NCBI RefSeq assembly: GCF_900143675.1
Contig: NZ_FRFC01000005.1
Span: 1-64,000 of the forward strand
Direction: 5' to 3'
Origin: Candidatus Nitrosotalea sinensis
Lineage (GTDB): Archaea > Thermoproteota > Nitrososphaeria > Nitrososphaerales > Nitrosopumilaceae
Length of the DNA: 64,000 bases
A model generated the notes under the pieces. It had not been told where the DNA came from and searched no databases. It worked only from the letters and a program-made list of their open reading frames with translations. A program made the translations under genes and the position numbers. Below are positions 44,017 through 52,992 of the stretch, piece by piece (positions within the stretch are counted from its first letter, which is position 1; each line of letters starts with the position of its first letter).

Positions 44017-44304
44017 ATGGGTCTTGATGTCATAGAGGAAAAAAATCTAAATGATGTGATAACATACGCGCTTGATTATCCTACCATGGTTTTATCTGAA
44101 ACAAAATCATGGCCTACAACAAACATGGAAGACTTTGCAGTTGGCCTATACATAGGATATGTGTGTGGAGTATTCTTTGATGGTTTTCTAAGAAGAAACA
44201 AGCGGTTCTTAGATTCTGAAGAACATGTAGATTTTCATGCGGCCATATCTAAAAGAACTGCCGAGATCAAATTAAAAATACAGTCACACATACATAGAAA
44301 ATAA
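44017..44304 (+). CDS. Conserved hypothetical protein
   Basis: A 95-residue soluble protein with no recognised family (DVIEEKNLNDVITYALDYPT, DFAVGLYIGYVCGVFFDGFL, a helical basic end). The central stretch is hydrophobic enough to pack against a membrane or a partner. The longer frame from 44002 puts the TATA-like TCTAAATACTAG only 10 nt upstream; the ATG at 44017 restores the usual 26 nt, so I choose it. It precedes the DNA ligase gene by 37 nt and may be in the same transcript. Confidence 0.65.
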   Translation: MGLDVIEEKNLNDVITYALDYPTMVLSETKSWPTTNMEDFAVGLYIGYVCGVFFDGFLRRNKRFLDSEEHVDFHAAISKRTAEIKLKIQSHIHRK

Positions 44305-44341
44305 CTCATGCTTTTATTCTTGATATAATTAGAATTCCTAG

Positions 44342-46102
44342 ATGAAGTTCTCACTTGTTGCAGATACGCTAAGTTATATGGAAAATACAACAAAGAGACT
44401 AGAACTGACTCAACATCTAGTTGATCTTTTCAAAATAACCCCTCCAAATGTCATACCCAAAGTTATCTATCTACTGCAAGGAAAACTAAGGCCTGATCAT
44501 GAGGGTGTTGAGATAGGCATTGCAGAGAAAATTGCAATAAAAGCACTAGCAAAATCATCTGGCATACCAATCAAAAAAATAGACTCAGAGTACAAAGAAG
44601 CAGGCGATTTTGGGCAGGTTGCTTCAAAGATATTAAAACAAAAAACCCAAACCACTTTCTTGAGTCAGAACATAACAGTGGAGAGAGTTTATGACACACT
44701 ATACAAAATAGCAGAACTCAAAGGCGCCAGGTCTCAAGATATGAAGATGAAATATATCTCAAGTCTTCTAAATGATGCAACTCCAATAGAAGGAGGCCTT
44801 ATCGCAAAAATAATAACATCAAATCTTAGGCTCGGCATAGCAGATTACACCATACTTGACGCATTATCAATATCATATACAGGAACTAAAGACAACAGAC
44901 CACTGCTCGAGAACGCATACAATGTATGTAGTGATTTGGGAAAAGTTGCACAGTCTGTTGCAGAAAATGGAATTTCATCATTGAAGGATTTTCAAGTTAC
45001 AACGTTCAGTCCAATTCGTCCAATGCTTGCAGAACGCGTAAAGAGCCCACAAGAGGCACATGAAAAAATGGGTCCAGAGTTTGCATCAGAATACAAACTT
45101 GATGGAGAAAGAGTACAGATCCACAGACAAAATGACAAAATAATTCTGTATTCACGTAGCCTTGAGAACATTACAAGTTATTATCCAGACATTGTTGAAA
45201 ATATTGGAAAGTCTCTCAAATCAAATGAAATGATATTAGAAGCAGAAATTGTTGCAATAAATGATGATACTGGAGAATTTTTGCCATTTCAAGAACTTAT
45301 GCACAGAAGAAGAAAATACAAGATAGCAAAAGCAGTTCAAGAATACCCCATCACTGTAAATTTCTTTGATGTTTTATCATCAGATGGAAAGAGTTGTCTT
45401 GATTTGCCATACAGCAAGAGAAGAAAATTGCTTGAAACAAACATTGTTGAAGACTCATTTGCAAAAATTATGCCAATGACACTAGTAAGAACAGATAGCG
45501 AGGTGGAGGACAGTTTAGAAAATGCAATAAATTCAGGATGTGAGGGAATAATGCTCAAACAATTAGATTCTCCATACAGGGCAGGTGCTAGAGCAAGCAA
45601 CTGGTTAAAACTAAAACGTGAATACAGAAACGAGCTTGGAGACAGCCTAGATCTTGTAATCGTAGGAGCATTTTATGGCAGAGGTAGAAGAACTGGAAGA
45701 TATGGAGCATTATTGCTTTCTGCATATGATGAACAGACAGATACGTTTCCAAGCATATGCAAGGTTGGCACAGGGTTTACAGATGAAGGATTGGATCAAA
45801 TTTATCAAATTCTTTCAGATAAAATAACCATAAAAAAAGACCGGAGAATTGAAAGCGGTCTTGAGGCAGATGTTTGGTTTGAACCGGAGGTAGTAATAGA
45901 AATAGTGGCATCCGAGATAACACTCAGTCCAATCCACAAAGTTGCGATGGATAAAATTAGAAAAGGTAGCGGACTTGCTCTTAGATTCCCAAAATTTACA
46001 GGAAGAATAAGATTTGAGAAGACATCAGAGAATGCAACCACCATTGACGAAGTGACTACCTTGTACAGCAGTCAGAAACGAGTAGTACAGGAAGAAAAAT
46101 AG
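44342..46102 (+). CDS. lig: ATP-dependent DNA ligase
   Basis: A 586-residue archaeal ligase I that seals Okazaki fragments and repair nicks. The adenylated Lys252 lies in EYKLDGERVQIH. The nucleotidyltransferase motifs continue with LEAEIVAI and EGIMLKQLDSPYRAG, then WLKLKREY. The N-terminal DNA-binding domain (TLSYMENTTKRLELTQHL) and the C-terminal OB fold are complete. The C-terminal tail has no clear PCNA-binding motif. Confidence 0.95.
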   Translation: MKFSLVADTLSYMENTTKRLELTQHLVDLFKITPPNVIPKVIYLLQGKLRPDHEGVEIGIAEKIAIKALAKSSGIPIKKIDSEYKEAGDFGQVASKILKQKTQTTFLSQNITVERVYDTLYKIAELKGARSQDMKMKYISSLLNDATPIEGGLIAKIITSNLRLGIADYTILDALSISYTGTKDNRPLLENAYNVCSDLGKVAQSVAENGISSLKDFQVTTFSPIRPMLAERVKSPQEAHEKMGPEFASEYKLDGERVQIHRQNDKIILYSRSLENITSYYPDIVENIGKSLKSNEMILEAEIVAINDDTGEFLPFQELMHRRRKYKIAKAVQEYPITVNFFDVLSSDGKSCLDLPYSKRRKLLETNIVEDSFAKIMPMTLVRTDSEVEDSLENAINSGCEGIMLKQLDSPYRAGARASNWLKLKREYRNELGDSLDLVIVGAFYGRGRRTGRYGALLLSAYDEQTDTFPSICKVGTGFTDEGLDQIYQILSDKITIKKDRRIESGLEADVWFEPEVVIEIVASEITLSPIHKVAMDKIRKGSGLALRFPKFTGRIRFEKTSENATTIDEVTTLYSSQKRVVQEEK

Positions 46103-46170
46103 TAGGTAAAAAATTGATTTGAAGATTTACGCAAGGATTATTAGCCACAGGCATAGTCTAAAATTTCTAG

Positions 46171-46827
46171 ATGTATAGCGGAGAACTTGAAGTTCAGGCA
46201 AAGAGAAAGGCCCTTGCCGTTTTACAAGACGAGATAAACCGAATTCTCAATGCAGTAAGAGATCTATCAGTGCTGCCAAGTTTGATAATCAAAGCAGACA
46301 AGTCTGAGATAAAACAGCTCCTAGAGAGAATAAAGAACACGGAGGATGAAGTAGAGGCCCTACGAAGAAAGATAACAAGAGAGATTTCCGATGTAGGCGG
46401 CCTCATGATGAACAGAGAGAATCTATTGAATTCAGCATACACCATGGATGAGATTGCAGGATACATCACAGGAATTGCATTCAAACTCTCAAACATCAAA
46501 TCGGCCACACTCAAAAAAGAAAAACTTGACAAAGATCTAACAGAGCTTATCGAATTAGCAGTAGACCAAATTCATAAAATCAATGAGATAATCAGAGCCC
46601 TTGCAAGCAACAATAGTACAGTAGCAATAGATCTTGCCCACGAGGCACAGAAAATCGAGAGACAAGTGGATGACAAATACAGAGCATTGAGCATAAGAGT
46701 ACTTGATGAGACAACAGCAACCAAAGAATTGCTTCTTCTCAAAGATGCAGTAGAAGGGATAGAGGAGATGTCTGACAAAGTATTACAAGTATCAGACTCG
46801 TTTATCTTACTAGCACTCAGCCTTTAA
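46171..46827 (+). CDS. DUF47/PhoU-like coiled protein
   Basis: A 218-residue all-helical protein with long amphipathic repeats (IKQLLERIKNTEDEVEALRRKI, SAYTMDEIAGYITGIAFKLS, LKDAVEGIEEMSDKVLQVSDSFI). This is the pattern of DUF47, a PhoU-related family often linked to phosphate transporters of the Pit type, where it may regulate phosphate uptake by binding metal clusters. No transporter gene is adjacent. Confidence 0.82.
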   Translation: MYSGELEVQAKRKALAVLQDEINRILNAVRDLSVLPSLIIKADKSEIKQLLERIKNTEDEVEALRRKITREISDVGGLMMNRENLLNSAYTMDEIAGYITGIAFKLSNIKSATLKKEKLDKDLTELIELAVDQIHKINEIIRALASNNSTVAIDLAHEAQKIERQVDDKYRALSIRVLDETTATKELLLLKDAVEGIEEMSDKVLQVSDSFILLALSL

Positions 46828-46904
46828 GATTTAAGACATATTCTTATTTTTTCAACATACAATTGTAAACACTAAAATCATTTACCGTTAAACACAAACA
46901 CAAC

Positions 46905-47438
46905 TTGAAAGGAGAATTACTTGAGAACAGAATAATTGTAAAAAACATAGATGATTCACGTCAGCTTTTTGTTTCAGGATATTACGGAAAACCAATAGGA
47001 ATAACAAAACCAAAACCTGAAGAGATAAACGTTCCATTAATTTTGGATCTGATTGAAGGATATTATCTACAAGAAAAATCAAGATTGAGAATTTTTCAAT
47101 CTAAGAGACAAATAATGTCAAAAGAGCTTCTCGAAATATGCAGAAGAGAATATCACAACTTTGATAAAAAATATACAGTGTACAAAGACTTTAGAGATAA
47201 AGGATACATTGTAAATCCAGGAATCAAGTTTGGATGTGATTTTGCAGTATATCAAAAAGGTCCAGGAATTGATCATGCACCATATTTGTTGCAAGTGTAC
47301 AATTCAACAGACACAATATCAGCAACAAGCATAGTATTAGCAGGAAGACTTGCTACAACAGTAAGAAAACAATTCATTTTAGCAATACCAAAGGGCAACA
47401 AAGTTGATTGTTTAGCTTTGGACTGGTGGAGAGCGTAA
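46905..47438 (+). CDS. endA: tRNA-splicing endonuclease (EndA)
   Basis: A 177-residue enzyme cutting bulge-helix-bulge introns from pre-tRNA. The catalytic triad is visible: Tyr in DFAVYQKG, His in GIDHAPYLLQV and Lys in TTVRKQFILA. The length matches a single-domain homotetramer-type subunit. The start is a TTG at 46905; the next possible start is far inside, and the A/T-rich ACTAAAATCA lies about 27 nt upstream. It converges with the next gene with a 27-nt overlap. Confidence 0.92.
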   Translation: MKGELLENRIIVKNIDDSRQLFVSGYYGKPIGITKPKPEEINVPLILDLIEGYYLQEKSRLRIFQSKRQIMSKELLEICRREYHNFDKKYTVYKDFRDKGYIVNPGIKFGCDFAVYQKGPGIDHAPYLLQVYNSTDTISATSIVLAGRLATTVRKQFILAIPKGNKVDCLALDWWRA

Positions 47439-47813
47439 TTTACTTTTAATGTGATATGCTATCCTATCATATACTGCAAACAATTCTTTTGTAATAGAAA
47501 ATTCATATCTATCTTTCCATCCTCCATGAATACGTACACCCCCATTAGTCGGTTCTACAAATATCTCTGCGTCTTTATACGAAAGCCTTGTCATCAAAGT
47601 ACTAAGTTCATTATCAGAACTCAGAGTATCTGCAAGTTCTCCGCCTGACCATTTTACTCCAGTCACTTTTTTTGTTGCAAAATGACCTTTTGTTTGAGGA
47701 TTAGATTTAGCAAGGAAACTTTCATCGGGAAGATCATGTTCTGTTTTGACTATAAAGTGAGCCTGGAATCTATCTTGTGCGCCCCATGGCATCGGATTTA
47801 GATCTTGTGTCAT
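47412..47813 (-). CDS. Conserved hypothetical protein
   Basis: A 133-residue soluble protein: AQDRFQAHFIVKTEHDLPDE, then TKKVTGVKWSGGELADTL and beta-strands AEIFVEPTNGGVRIHGGW, ending in a helix YDRIAYHIKSKL. No family recognised. It lies 4 nt downstream of the 78-residue gene, probably an operon with it. Its last 27 nt overlap endA. Confidence 0.68.
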   Translation of the reverse strand: MTQDLNPMPWGAQDRFQAHFIVKTEHDLPDESFLAKSNPQTKGHFATKKVTGVKWSGGELADTLSSDNELSTLMTRLSYKDAEIFVEPTNGGVRIHGGWKDRYEFSITKELFAVYDRIAYHIKSKLRSPPVQS

Positions 47814-47817
47814 ATCT

Positions 47818-48054
47818 TTAGCCCTTTTGTATTATCTGTACAACGTCGATATTAGAACTCTTTAGTTGTATGGTACCATGATTTGTCACCATAGCAGGAG
47901 TATGAGTATAATGTCTAGAGTAGTAATTTCCTTTTTCCACATCATCAGTGTCAATTTGCTTGGTTTGTGCATCAATGCCGATCTTTTTCAATGATTTGCA
48001 GAATTCATCATTCTTATTTATTGGATTAAAAGTATCAGATTCTGAATCGTGCAT
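47818..48054 (-). CDS. Conserved hypothetical protein
   Basis: A 78-residue acidic protein (FNPINKNDEFCKSLKKIGID, QTKQIDTDDVEKGNYYSRHY, IDVVQIIQKG) with no recognised motif. It leads a two-gene unit with the 133-residue gene. The upstream gap to the divergent SDR gene is about 130 nt and holds A/T-rich DNA (ACAAATAAATATG) that could drive it. Confidence 0.6.
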   Translation of the reverse strand: MHDSESDTFNPINKNDEFCKSLKKIGIDAQTKQIDTDDVEKGNYYSRHYTHTPAMVTNHGTIQLKSSNIDVVQIIQKG

Positions 48055-48185
48055 GGTCTGACTTTACCAAGCCCACAAATAAATATGTCTGTGATATCAC
48101 TGACCAAATTTGTAAGCGCAAATATCAAGAATTATCAAACCAGCGTAATCGATTAAATAATCCACAATAATCTCAGACACTGTCC

Positions 48186-49973
48186 ATGTTAAAGTTCCAG
48201 AATAAAATAGTTGTAATAACAGGAAGTGGAACAGGGATAGGAAAAGCAATTGCCATAAAGTTTGCAGAAAATGGCGCAAACATAGTCATACTAGGCAGAA
48301 GAAAAGAACCACTTGAAGAAGCTGCAAAAGAACTGGAACAAGTAATTTCCAGAGTTAAGAGTAATGCATTTGTAAAAATTTTCCCAGGTGTAGATGTAAG
48401 TGATGAGGAAGGAGTTTCAAAGATGTTTGAGGACCTCAAAAAAACCCATGGTGCAGTAGATGTAGTAGTAAACAATGCAGGAGTATCAGGTCCAGTTACA
48501 TGCTTTGCAAATGCCCCCATGTCAGAATTTAGAAGCACCGTAGGAATTCATCTCACAGGTACATTTTGGACCTCATCGCAAGCAATCAAGACCATGAAAC
48601 CAGGTTCAAAGATCGTAACAATATCAACATTCTTTACTGAAGAAAGACCATACGAACAAAGACCATATAGATTCCGCAGTCCATATACTGCATCCCAAGG
48701 CGCAAAGAATCGACTTGCAGAAGCAATGTCATGGGAAATCACAGATAAAGGAATAATATCAATAGCCACAAATCCGGGACCAGTTCATTCTGACAGGATT
48801 TACAAGACAGTATATCCAAAAGCTGCTGCAGAATTTATGAGAGTCAGCGGTTTTGAAAGTCTTACTCCAGAAGAAGTAGAATCAGTAAATGCAGACATCC
48901 TTCCCTTGTTGGGTGAAAACGACACTATAGTTAAAGAGGGAATTGCAAAAGCAGCATCAAAACTTTCACAGTCAAAATCAATCACAGCAGAAGCAGACAT
49001 ACAGAAACTAAATGTAACAATCTCAGCACTGCTTGCAAAGATACAAAGCATTGCAGAAAAGGTTCAAAATAACACAAGTAAAATGATTGCAGATGAACAA
49101 TTTCTCACACAACAACAAGTTGCAGAAACTGTTTTGATGTTAAGTGATGATAACATATCAAAGATTCTAAACGGAAAAGTCATACCAGGTGACAGAGTGT
49201 TTTACCCAGTTAAACCACATATTTCGTGTTCAATACCAGACACTCAAACAAACTTTAGTTCAAAGATAACAGTATTTGCATTAGATGCAACCGATGAAGC
49301 AGATGTTGCAAGAACTGAGTTTCTCGCACAGAAAATTGAAAGTGCCGGAGGGAAAACAGTCATACTCATTTCAAAGACAAGCCCCAAGATTGCAGAAGAG
49401 AAATTATCGAAATTTCATTCACATGTAATGGATTTGACAAATCAAGAAAATGTGAAAAGAATGCTAAATACAGCTACTCAAAAGGTAGGCCCAATAGGAA
49501 ATATAATTTACATAACAGGAAAAGTTCCACAGACAAGCAAATTGGTAGACCTGACAAGAAGTCAGTGGGACAACCTAGTAGATAAATTCATCAACACACC
49601 TGCCATATTTTTACAGGAATCCTTAGGCATGTTTGTCCCAGGAGGAGCCAAGAATCCACCATTATTCAAAAACAAAGAGGGCACCATGATAATAATAGGA
49701 CCAGATATGCCGTCAGGAGGAAAGGTTTCAGGTGCAGATAGAGCAAGAGTCGAAGTATTTAGAGGAGCATTAAGACCATTTGCCACCACTGTAAATCAAG
49801 AGTTGAGCGATGTGCTAAAATCAAAACTCAGAGCATATTTGATTTTGCCTGGTAGCGTAGACGGTACAGAACCAAATAATGAAAATGTCATGAGGGCAAT
49901 CAACTATCTTACATCTGGAAAAGCAGTAAACAATGCAGAGATAATCTACTATCCAGATGAAGCAAGAACTTGA
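48186..49973 (+). CDS. Double-SDR protein, half-MCR-like
   Basis: A 595-residue protein of two Rossmann modules. Module 1 (1-240) is a short-chain dehydrogenase with cofactor motif TGSGTGIG and NNAGVSG; the catalytic motif is Tyr167-T-A-S-Gln171, so Lys of YxxxK is replaced by Gln. A helical linker (about 250-320) leads to NGKVIPGDRVFYPVKP and a second, degenerate SDR lacking TGxxxGxG. This SDR, linker, pseudo-SDR order resembles each half of the Chloroflexus bifunctional malonyl-CoA reductase. The TGATG overlap couples it to a hotdog protein. Substrate unknown. Confidence 0.8.
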   Translation: MLKFQNKIVVITGSGTGIGKAIAIKFAENGANIVILGRRKEPLEEAAKELEQVISRVKSNAFVKIFPGVDVSDEEGVSKMFEDLKKTHGAVDVVVNNAGVSGPVTCFANAPMSEFRSTVGIHLTGTFWTSSQAIKTMKPGSKIVTISTFFTEERPYEQRPYRFRSPYTASQGAKNRLAEAMSWEITDKGIISIATNPGPVHSDRIYKTVYPKAAAEFMRVSGFESLTPEEVESVNADILPLLGENDTIVKEGIAKAASKLSQSKSITAEADIQKLNVTISALLAKIQSIAEKVQNNTSKMIADEQFLTQQQVAETVLMLSDDNISKILNGKVIPGDRVFYPVKPHISCSIPDTQTNFSSKITVFALDATDEADVARTEFLAQKIESAGGKTVILISKTSPKIAEEKLSKFHSHVMDLTNQENVKRMLNTATQKVGPIGNIIYITGKVPQTSKLVDLTRSQWDNLVDKFINTPAIFLQESLGMFVPGGAKNPPLFKNKEGTMIIIGPDMPSGGKVSGADRARVEVFRGALRPFATTVNQELSDVLKSKLRAYLILPGSVDGTEPNNENVMRAINYLTSGKAVNNAEIIYYPDEART

Positions 49974-50446
49974 TGAAGAAATTTTCTCAGATAGACATAG
50001 GTGCAGAATTTTACGCAGAAGTTGTCATAAGTGCATCAGATCTTGATGCATATTTGACATTTTCAAGAATTAAAAATATAGTATATGAAAATGCAAAACC
50101 ATCAGAACAAGAAAAAAAGATGGTATCAGGAAGAGCAATACTGTCAAGAATAGAAGGAGAATTTACAAGATTAGAGGAGATGTACGGTAATCTTTTGATT
50201 TTCTATGGAATAGACGGAGACCCAAATTGGAACAACAGGCAGACAAGATTTCTAAAGCCAGTTTATACTGGAGACATATTAAAAGTGAAATATAAGATTT
50301 CAGAGAAACGAGAACTTGATGATCAGTTTGGACTGCTGGGAGTAGATTTTGAAGCTGTCAATCAAGATAACAAAGCAGTAGTAATTTCAAACAGAAACCT
50401 GTATAGAATTAAAAAGGACCCGCCAATGCATCAAGAACCAACTTGA
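49973..50446 (+). CDS. Hotdog-fold (MaoC-like) protein
   Basis: A 157-residue single hotdog domain: the central segment VSGRAILSRIEGEFTRLEEM takes the helix position, and TRFLKPVYTGDILKVKYKISEKR with LLGVDFEAVNQDNKAVVISNR forms the sheet edge, as in MaoC dehydratases. The D-x4-H catalytic motif of hydratase-2 enzymes is not evident, so dehydratase activity is doubtful. I start at the ATG overlapping the SDR stop. It converges with the TauE gene with a 38-nt overlap. Probably a subunit or partner of the double-SDR protein. Confidence 0.78.
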   Translation: MKKFSQIDIGAEFYAEVVISASDLDAYLTFSRIKNIVYENAKPSEQEKKMVSGRAILSRIEGEFTRLEEMYGNLLIFYGIDGDPNWNNRQTRFLKPVYTGDILKVKYKISEKRELDDQFGLLGVDFEAVNQDNKAVVISNRNLYRIKKDPPMHQEPT

Positions 50447-51167
50447 GTGCAGATACACCAAGTATAACAGTCACAAACAATCGTAGTCTTCTCTCATTAA
50501 CACGCGTAGACAACTTACTTCCCACCAAACCACCAAGAAATGATCCTATTGAAAGCATCCCGGCCTCAAAATAGTTAGGATGTCCCATAAGAGAATGCAC
50601 TATCATTCCAGATGCTGCAGTAAACATCAAAATGAATTGAGATGTGGGTGCGGCAAGTTTCATGGACAACCCAATTGCAATCACCATCAAAGGTACAAAC
50701 ACAGTTCCCCCTCCAATTCCAAACAGGCTTGATACTATACCTCCAAAAAAGCTCGCACCAGCAGAAAGCAACATTACCTGTTTTGATAAATTATACTCCC
50801 GTGATTCCATTTTTCTTCTCATGTAGATGTACACTCCCGATGCAATCAGGACAGCTCCAAACAACAATTTGAACACAGGTGGCGAAACTATGTCAGAGGC
50901 ATATGCTCCAACAATAGTTCCAGGTATTGACAACAGTGCAAGTTTTATTCCAAGCGAATACACAATTCTTTTTTGTTTTGCATAGGAGACAGATGAGGCA
51001 ATGGAATTACTAAAAGCTGCAAACAAACTATTACTTGCAGCAAGAGTGGGAGAGAATCCAAAAAATGTAAGTACTGGTACAACTACAAAACCTCCTCCAA
51101 GTCCAATCATGGAACCAATTACACCAGCTACAAAACCAAGCGGTAATAACCACCAATACTCTAGCAA
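50409..51167 (-). CDS. TauE/SafE-family membrane exporter
   Basis: A 252-residue transporter with about 7-8 hydrophobic helices in two related halves. Each half begins with a conserved Gly-rich loop: GVIGSMIGLGGGFVVVPVL (residues 15-33) and GIVSSLFGIGGGTVFVPLM (about 135-155). Family members export sulfite, sulfoacetate or similar anions. No sulfur gene is adjacent. The 3' end overlaps the hotdog gene antisense. Confidence 0.88.
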   Translation of the reverse strand: MLEYWWLLPLGFVAGVIGSMIGLGGGFVVVPVLTFFGFSPTLAASNSLFAAFSNSIASSVSYAKQKRIVYSLGIKLALLSIPGTIVGAYASDIVSPPVFKLLFGAVLIASGVYIYMRRKMESREYNLSKQVMLLSAGASFFGGIVSSLFGIGGGTVFVPLMVIAIGLSMKLAAPTSQFILMFTAASGMIVHSLMGHPNYFEAGMLSIGSFLGGLVGSKLSTRVNERRLRLFVTVILGVSALKLVLDALAGPF

Positions 51168-51239
51168 TTACACCACCAAAAGAATACACCACAGATTAAA
51201 GAGTCACGTCAACCTTCGTAAACCAAGATATTGAGTTAA

Positions 51240-51890
51240 TTACTTGGAAACAAGAAGTTTCCACAGATATCCACTCGTATTTGTGCTAAGTTCTATTTCA
51301 AAGTGTTTTCCTCCAAGTGCTACAGCATGGGTTGTGCTATCTGGCTGTTTGCCATTTAGATGGAAATCTCTTAATGCATCAACCATTGCCGATAAGGTAG
51401 GATATCCACCTGGACGTTCTTTATCCCAGCATTGACATATAGTGCTGTTTAGGACTACACTAAATACAGTTTTCACATCGTCATAGTTTGACATTACAGG
51501 ATTTGATTCTAATGCCACTACTACAAGTCCAGGCACTTCAGGAGAGCCAACCATAGTGATATCACCCAAATTTCCTTGTTTACCTGTAAGTACAGTAGAG
51601 GTACAATAAGTCACAAGCGCTTGTTTTGCAGGATCAGTAAGAAAGTTACAATATTGTGAAACGTCAGACTTGCTACTTAGGCGTATTGGTTTTGTCATGT
51701 TGATATGATGTAAAGCAAGGGTAGTACGCAGATCAGAGTTTTCTTCATCATACGAGAAATCAAGAAAAGCCACTTGATTTTTTTGAGGATTGTTCTGTCC
51801 AGTCATTGGAAGTATAAATTGAACAGTAATAATTACAGCTGTAACTATAGCCAAACCAGCTAGTCCTGCATACAGATACTTTGATTTCAC
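51240..51890 (-). CDS. Membrane-anchored extracytoplasmic protein
   Basis: A 216-residue protein with an N-terminal membrane anchor (YAGLAGLAIVTAVIITVQFIL) and an outside domain. It has Cys pairs (VSQYCNFLTD, LVTYCTS, ICQCWDKE) that could be disulfides. Sequons are present. No named family. The last strand (HFEIELSTNTSGYLWKLLVS) is beta-rich. It sits alone between the TauE and homoserine dehydrogenase genes. Confidence 0.68.
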   Translation of the reverse strand: MKSKYLYAGLAGLAIVTAVIITVQFILPMTGQNNPQKNQVAFLDFSYDEENSDLRTTLALHHINMTKPIRLSSKSDVSQYCNFLTDPAKQALVTYCTSTVLTGKQGNLGDITMVGSPEVPGLVVVALESNPVMSNYDDVKTVFSVVLNSTICQCWDKERPGGYPTLSAMVDALRDFHLNGKQPDSTTHAVALGGKHFEIELSTNTSGYLWKLLVSK

Positions 51891-51969
51891 GTGATGGTTT
51901 TCTTTAGTGCTTTAATAAAGTAATCTCAGGATTGGTCAATCTTAATTAATACCAAAATATGTTCTGTGA

Positions 51970-52992
51970 ATGTTGCGAATAATACTATCAGGCTTTGGAG
52001 TTGTTGGACAAAGTTTTGCAAAACTTTTACTTTCTAGATCAGAAGATCTTTATGCAAAGCACGGATTAAAACCAAGAATTGTTGGAGTATTTGATTCAAA
52101 AGGATCTGCTGCGTCTTCTGCAGGTCTTGATCTAAATAGATTGTTAGAAGTCAAGAAAAAATATGGAAACATACGAAAATATCACAACAAGGAAAAAGAT
52201 GCCAACGGATTAGACATGATTAATGGTATGGATGCAGAAGTATTGATTGAGACTACTCCGAGTAATTACAAGGATGCAGAACCAGGTATGTCACATATTG
52301 TAGCGGCCATGAAAAAAGGATTACATGTAATTACAGTAAACAAAGGACCGCTGGCACTTGCTTTTCCATCACTAATAGAACTTGCGGCATACAATCAAGT
52401 CCAGTTGAAATTCAGTGGAACAGTTGGTGGAGGAACCCCCATCCTAGATTATGCAAAAAACAGTCTAAGAGGTGAAAGAATAGTTTCTTTTCAAGGGATA
52501 CTAAACGGTACAACCAATTACATACTAACAAACATGGCTACTGGACTTACTTTCAAAGAAGCCCTTACAGATGCCAAGAAAAAAGGATATGTCGAAGCAG
52601 ATGAATCTCTAGATATTGATGGATTTGATGCAGCTGCCAAGCTTGTCATACTTGCCAACTGGATAATGGACATGAAAGTTACCATGAAAGACATTAACAG
52701 AACTGGAATTCGAGATGTTACCACATCAGACATCAAAAAAGCTGCATCTCACAATTGTGCTGTGAAGCTAGTTGCGTCTTGTGATAGAGATCTCATAGTA
52801 TCTCCCAGAGAAATACCAATTGATGATCCAATGTGTGTCAACGGTACTTTGAATGCAATAACATTCAATTCAGAGCATTCAGGTCAGCAGACAATAACAG
52901 GCCGAGGAGCTGGAGGAATAGAGACAGCAAGTTCTATTTTACGTGATTTGTTAGACATAAAACAGGAAATGTCAAGAATTGAAATCGCATAA
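51970..52992 (+). CDS. hom: Homoserine dehydrogenase
   Basis: A 340-residue NAD(P)-dependent enzyme that makes homoserine from aspartate semialdehyde for threonine, methionine and isoleucine. LSGFGVVGQSFAKLL is the cofactor strand; FSGTVGGGTPILDYAKNSL and FQGILNGTTNYILTNM are the catalytic signatures, with Lys in AAAKLVIL. No ACT domain follows, so feedback control would be separate. The PUA gene starts within its last codons (14-nt overlap). Confidence 0.94.
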   Translation: MLRIILSGFGVVGQSFAKLLLSRSEDLYAKHGLKPRIVGVFDSKGSAASSAGLDLNRLLEVKKKYGNIRKYHNKEKDANGLDMINGMDAEVLIETTPSNYKDAEPGMSHIVAAMKKGLHVITVNKGPLALAFPSLIELAAYNQVQLKFSGTVGGGTPILDYAKNSLRGERIVSFQGILNGTTNYILTNMATGLTFKEALTDAKKKGYVEADESLDIDGFDAAAKLVILANWIMDMKVTMKDINRTGIRDVTTSDIKKAASHNCAVKLVASCDRDLIVSPREIPIDDPMCVNGTLNAITFNSEHSGQQTITGRGAGGIETASSILRDLLDIKQEMSRIEIA

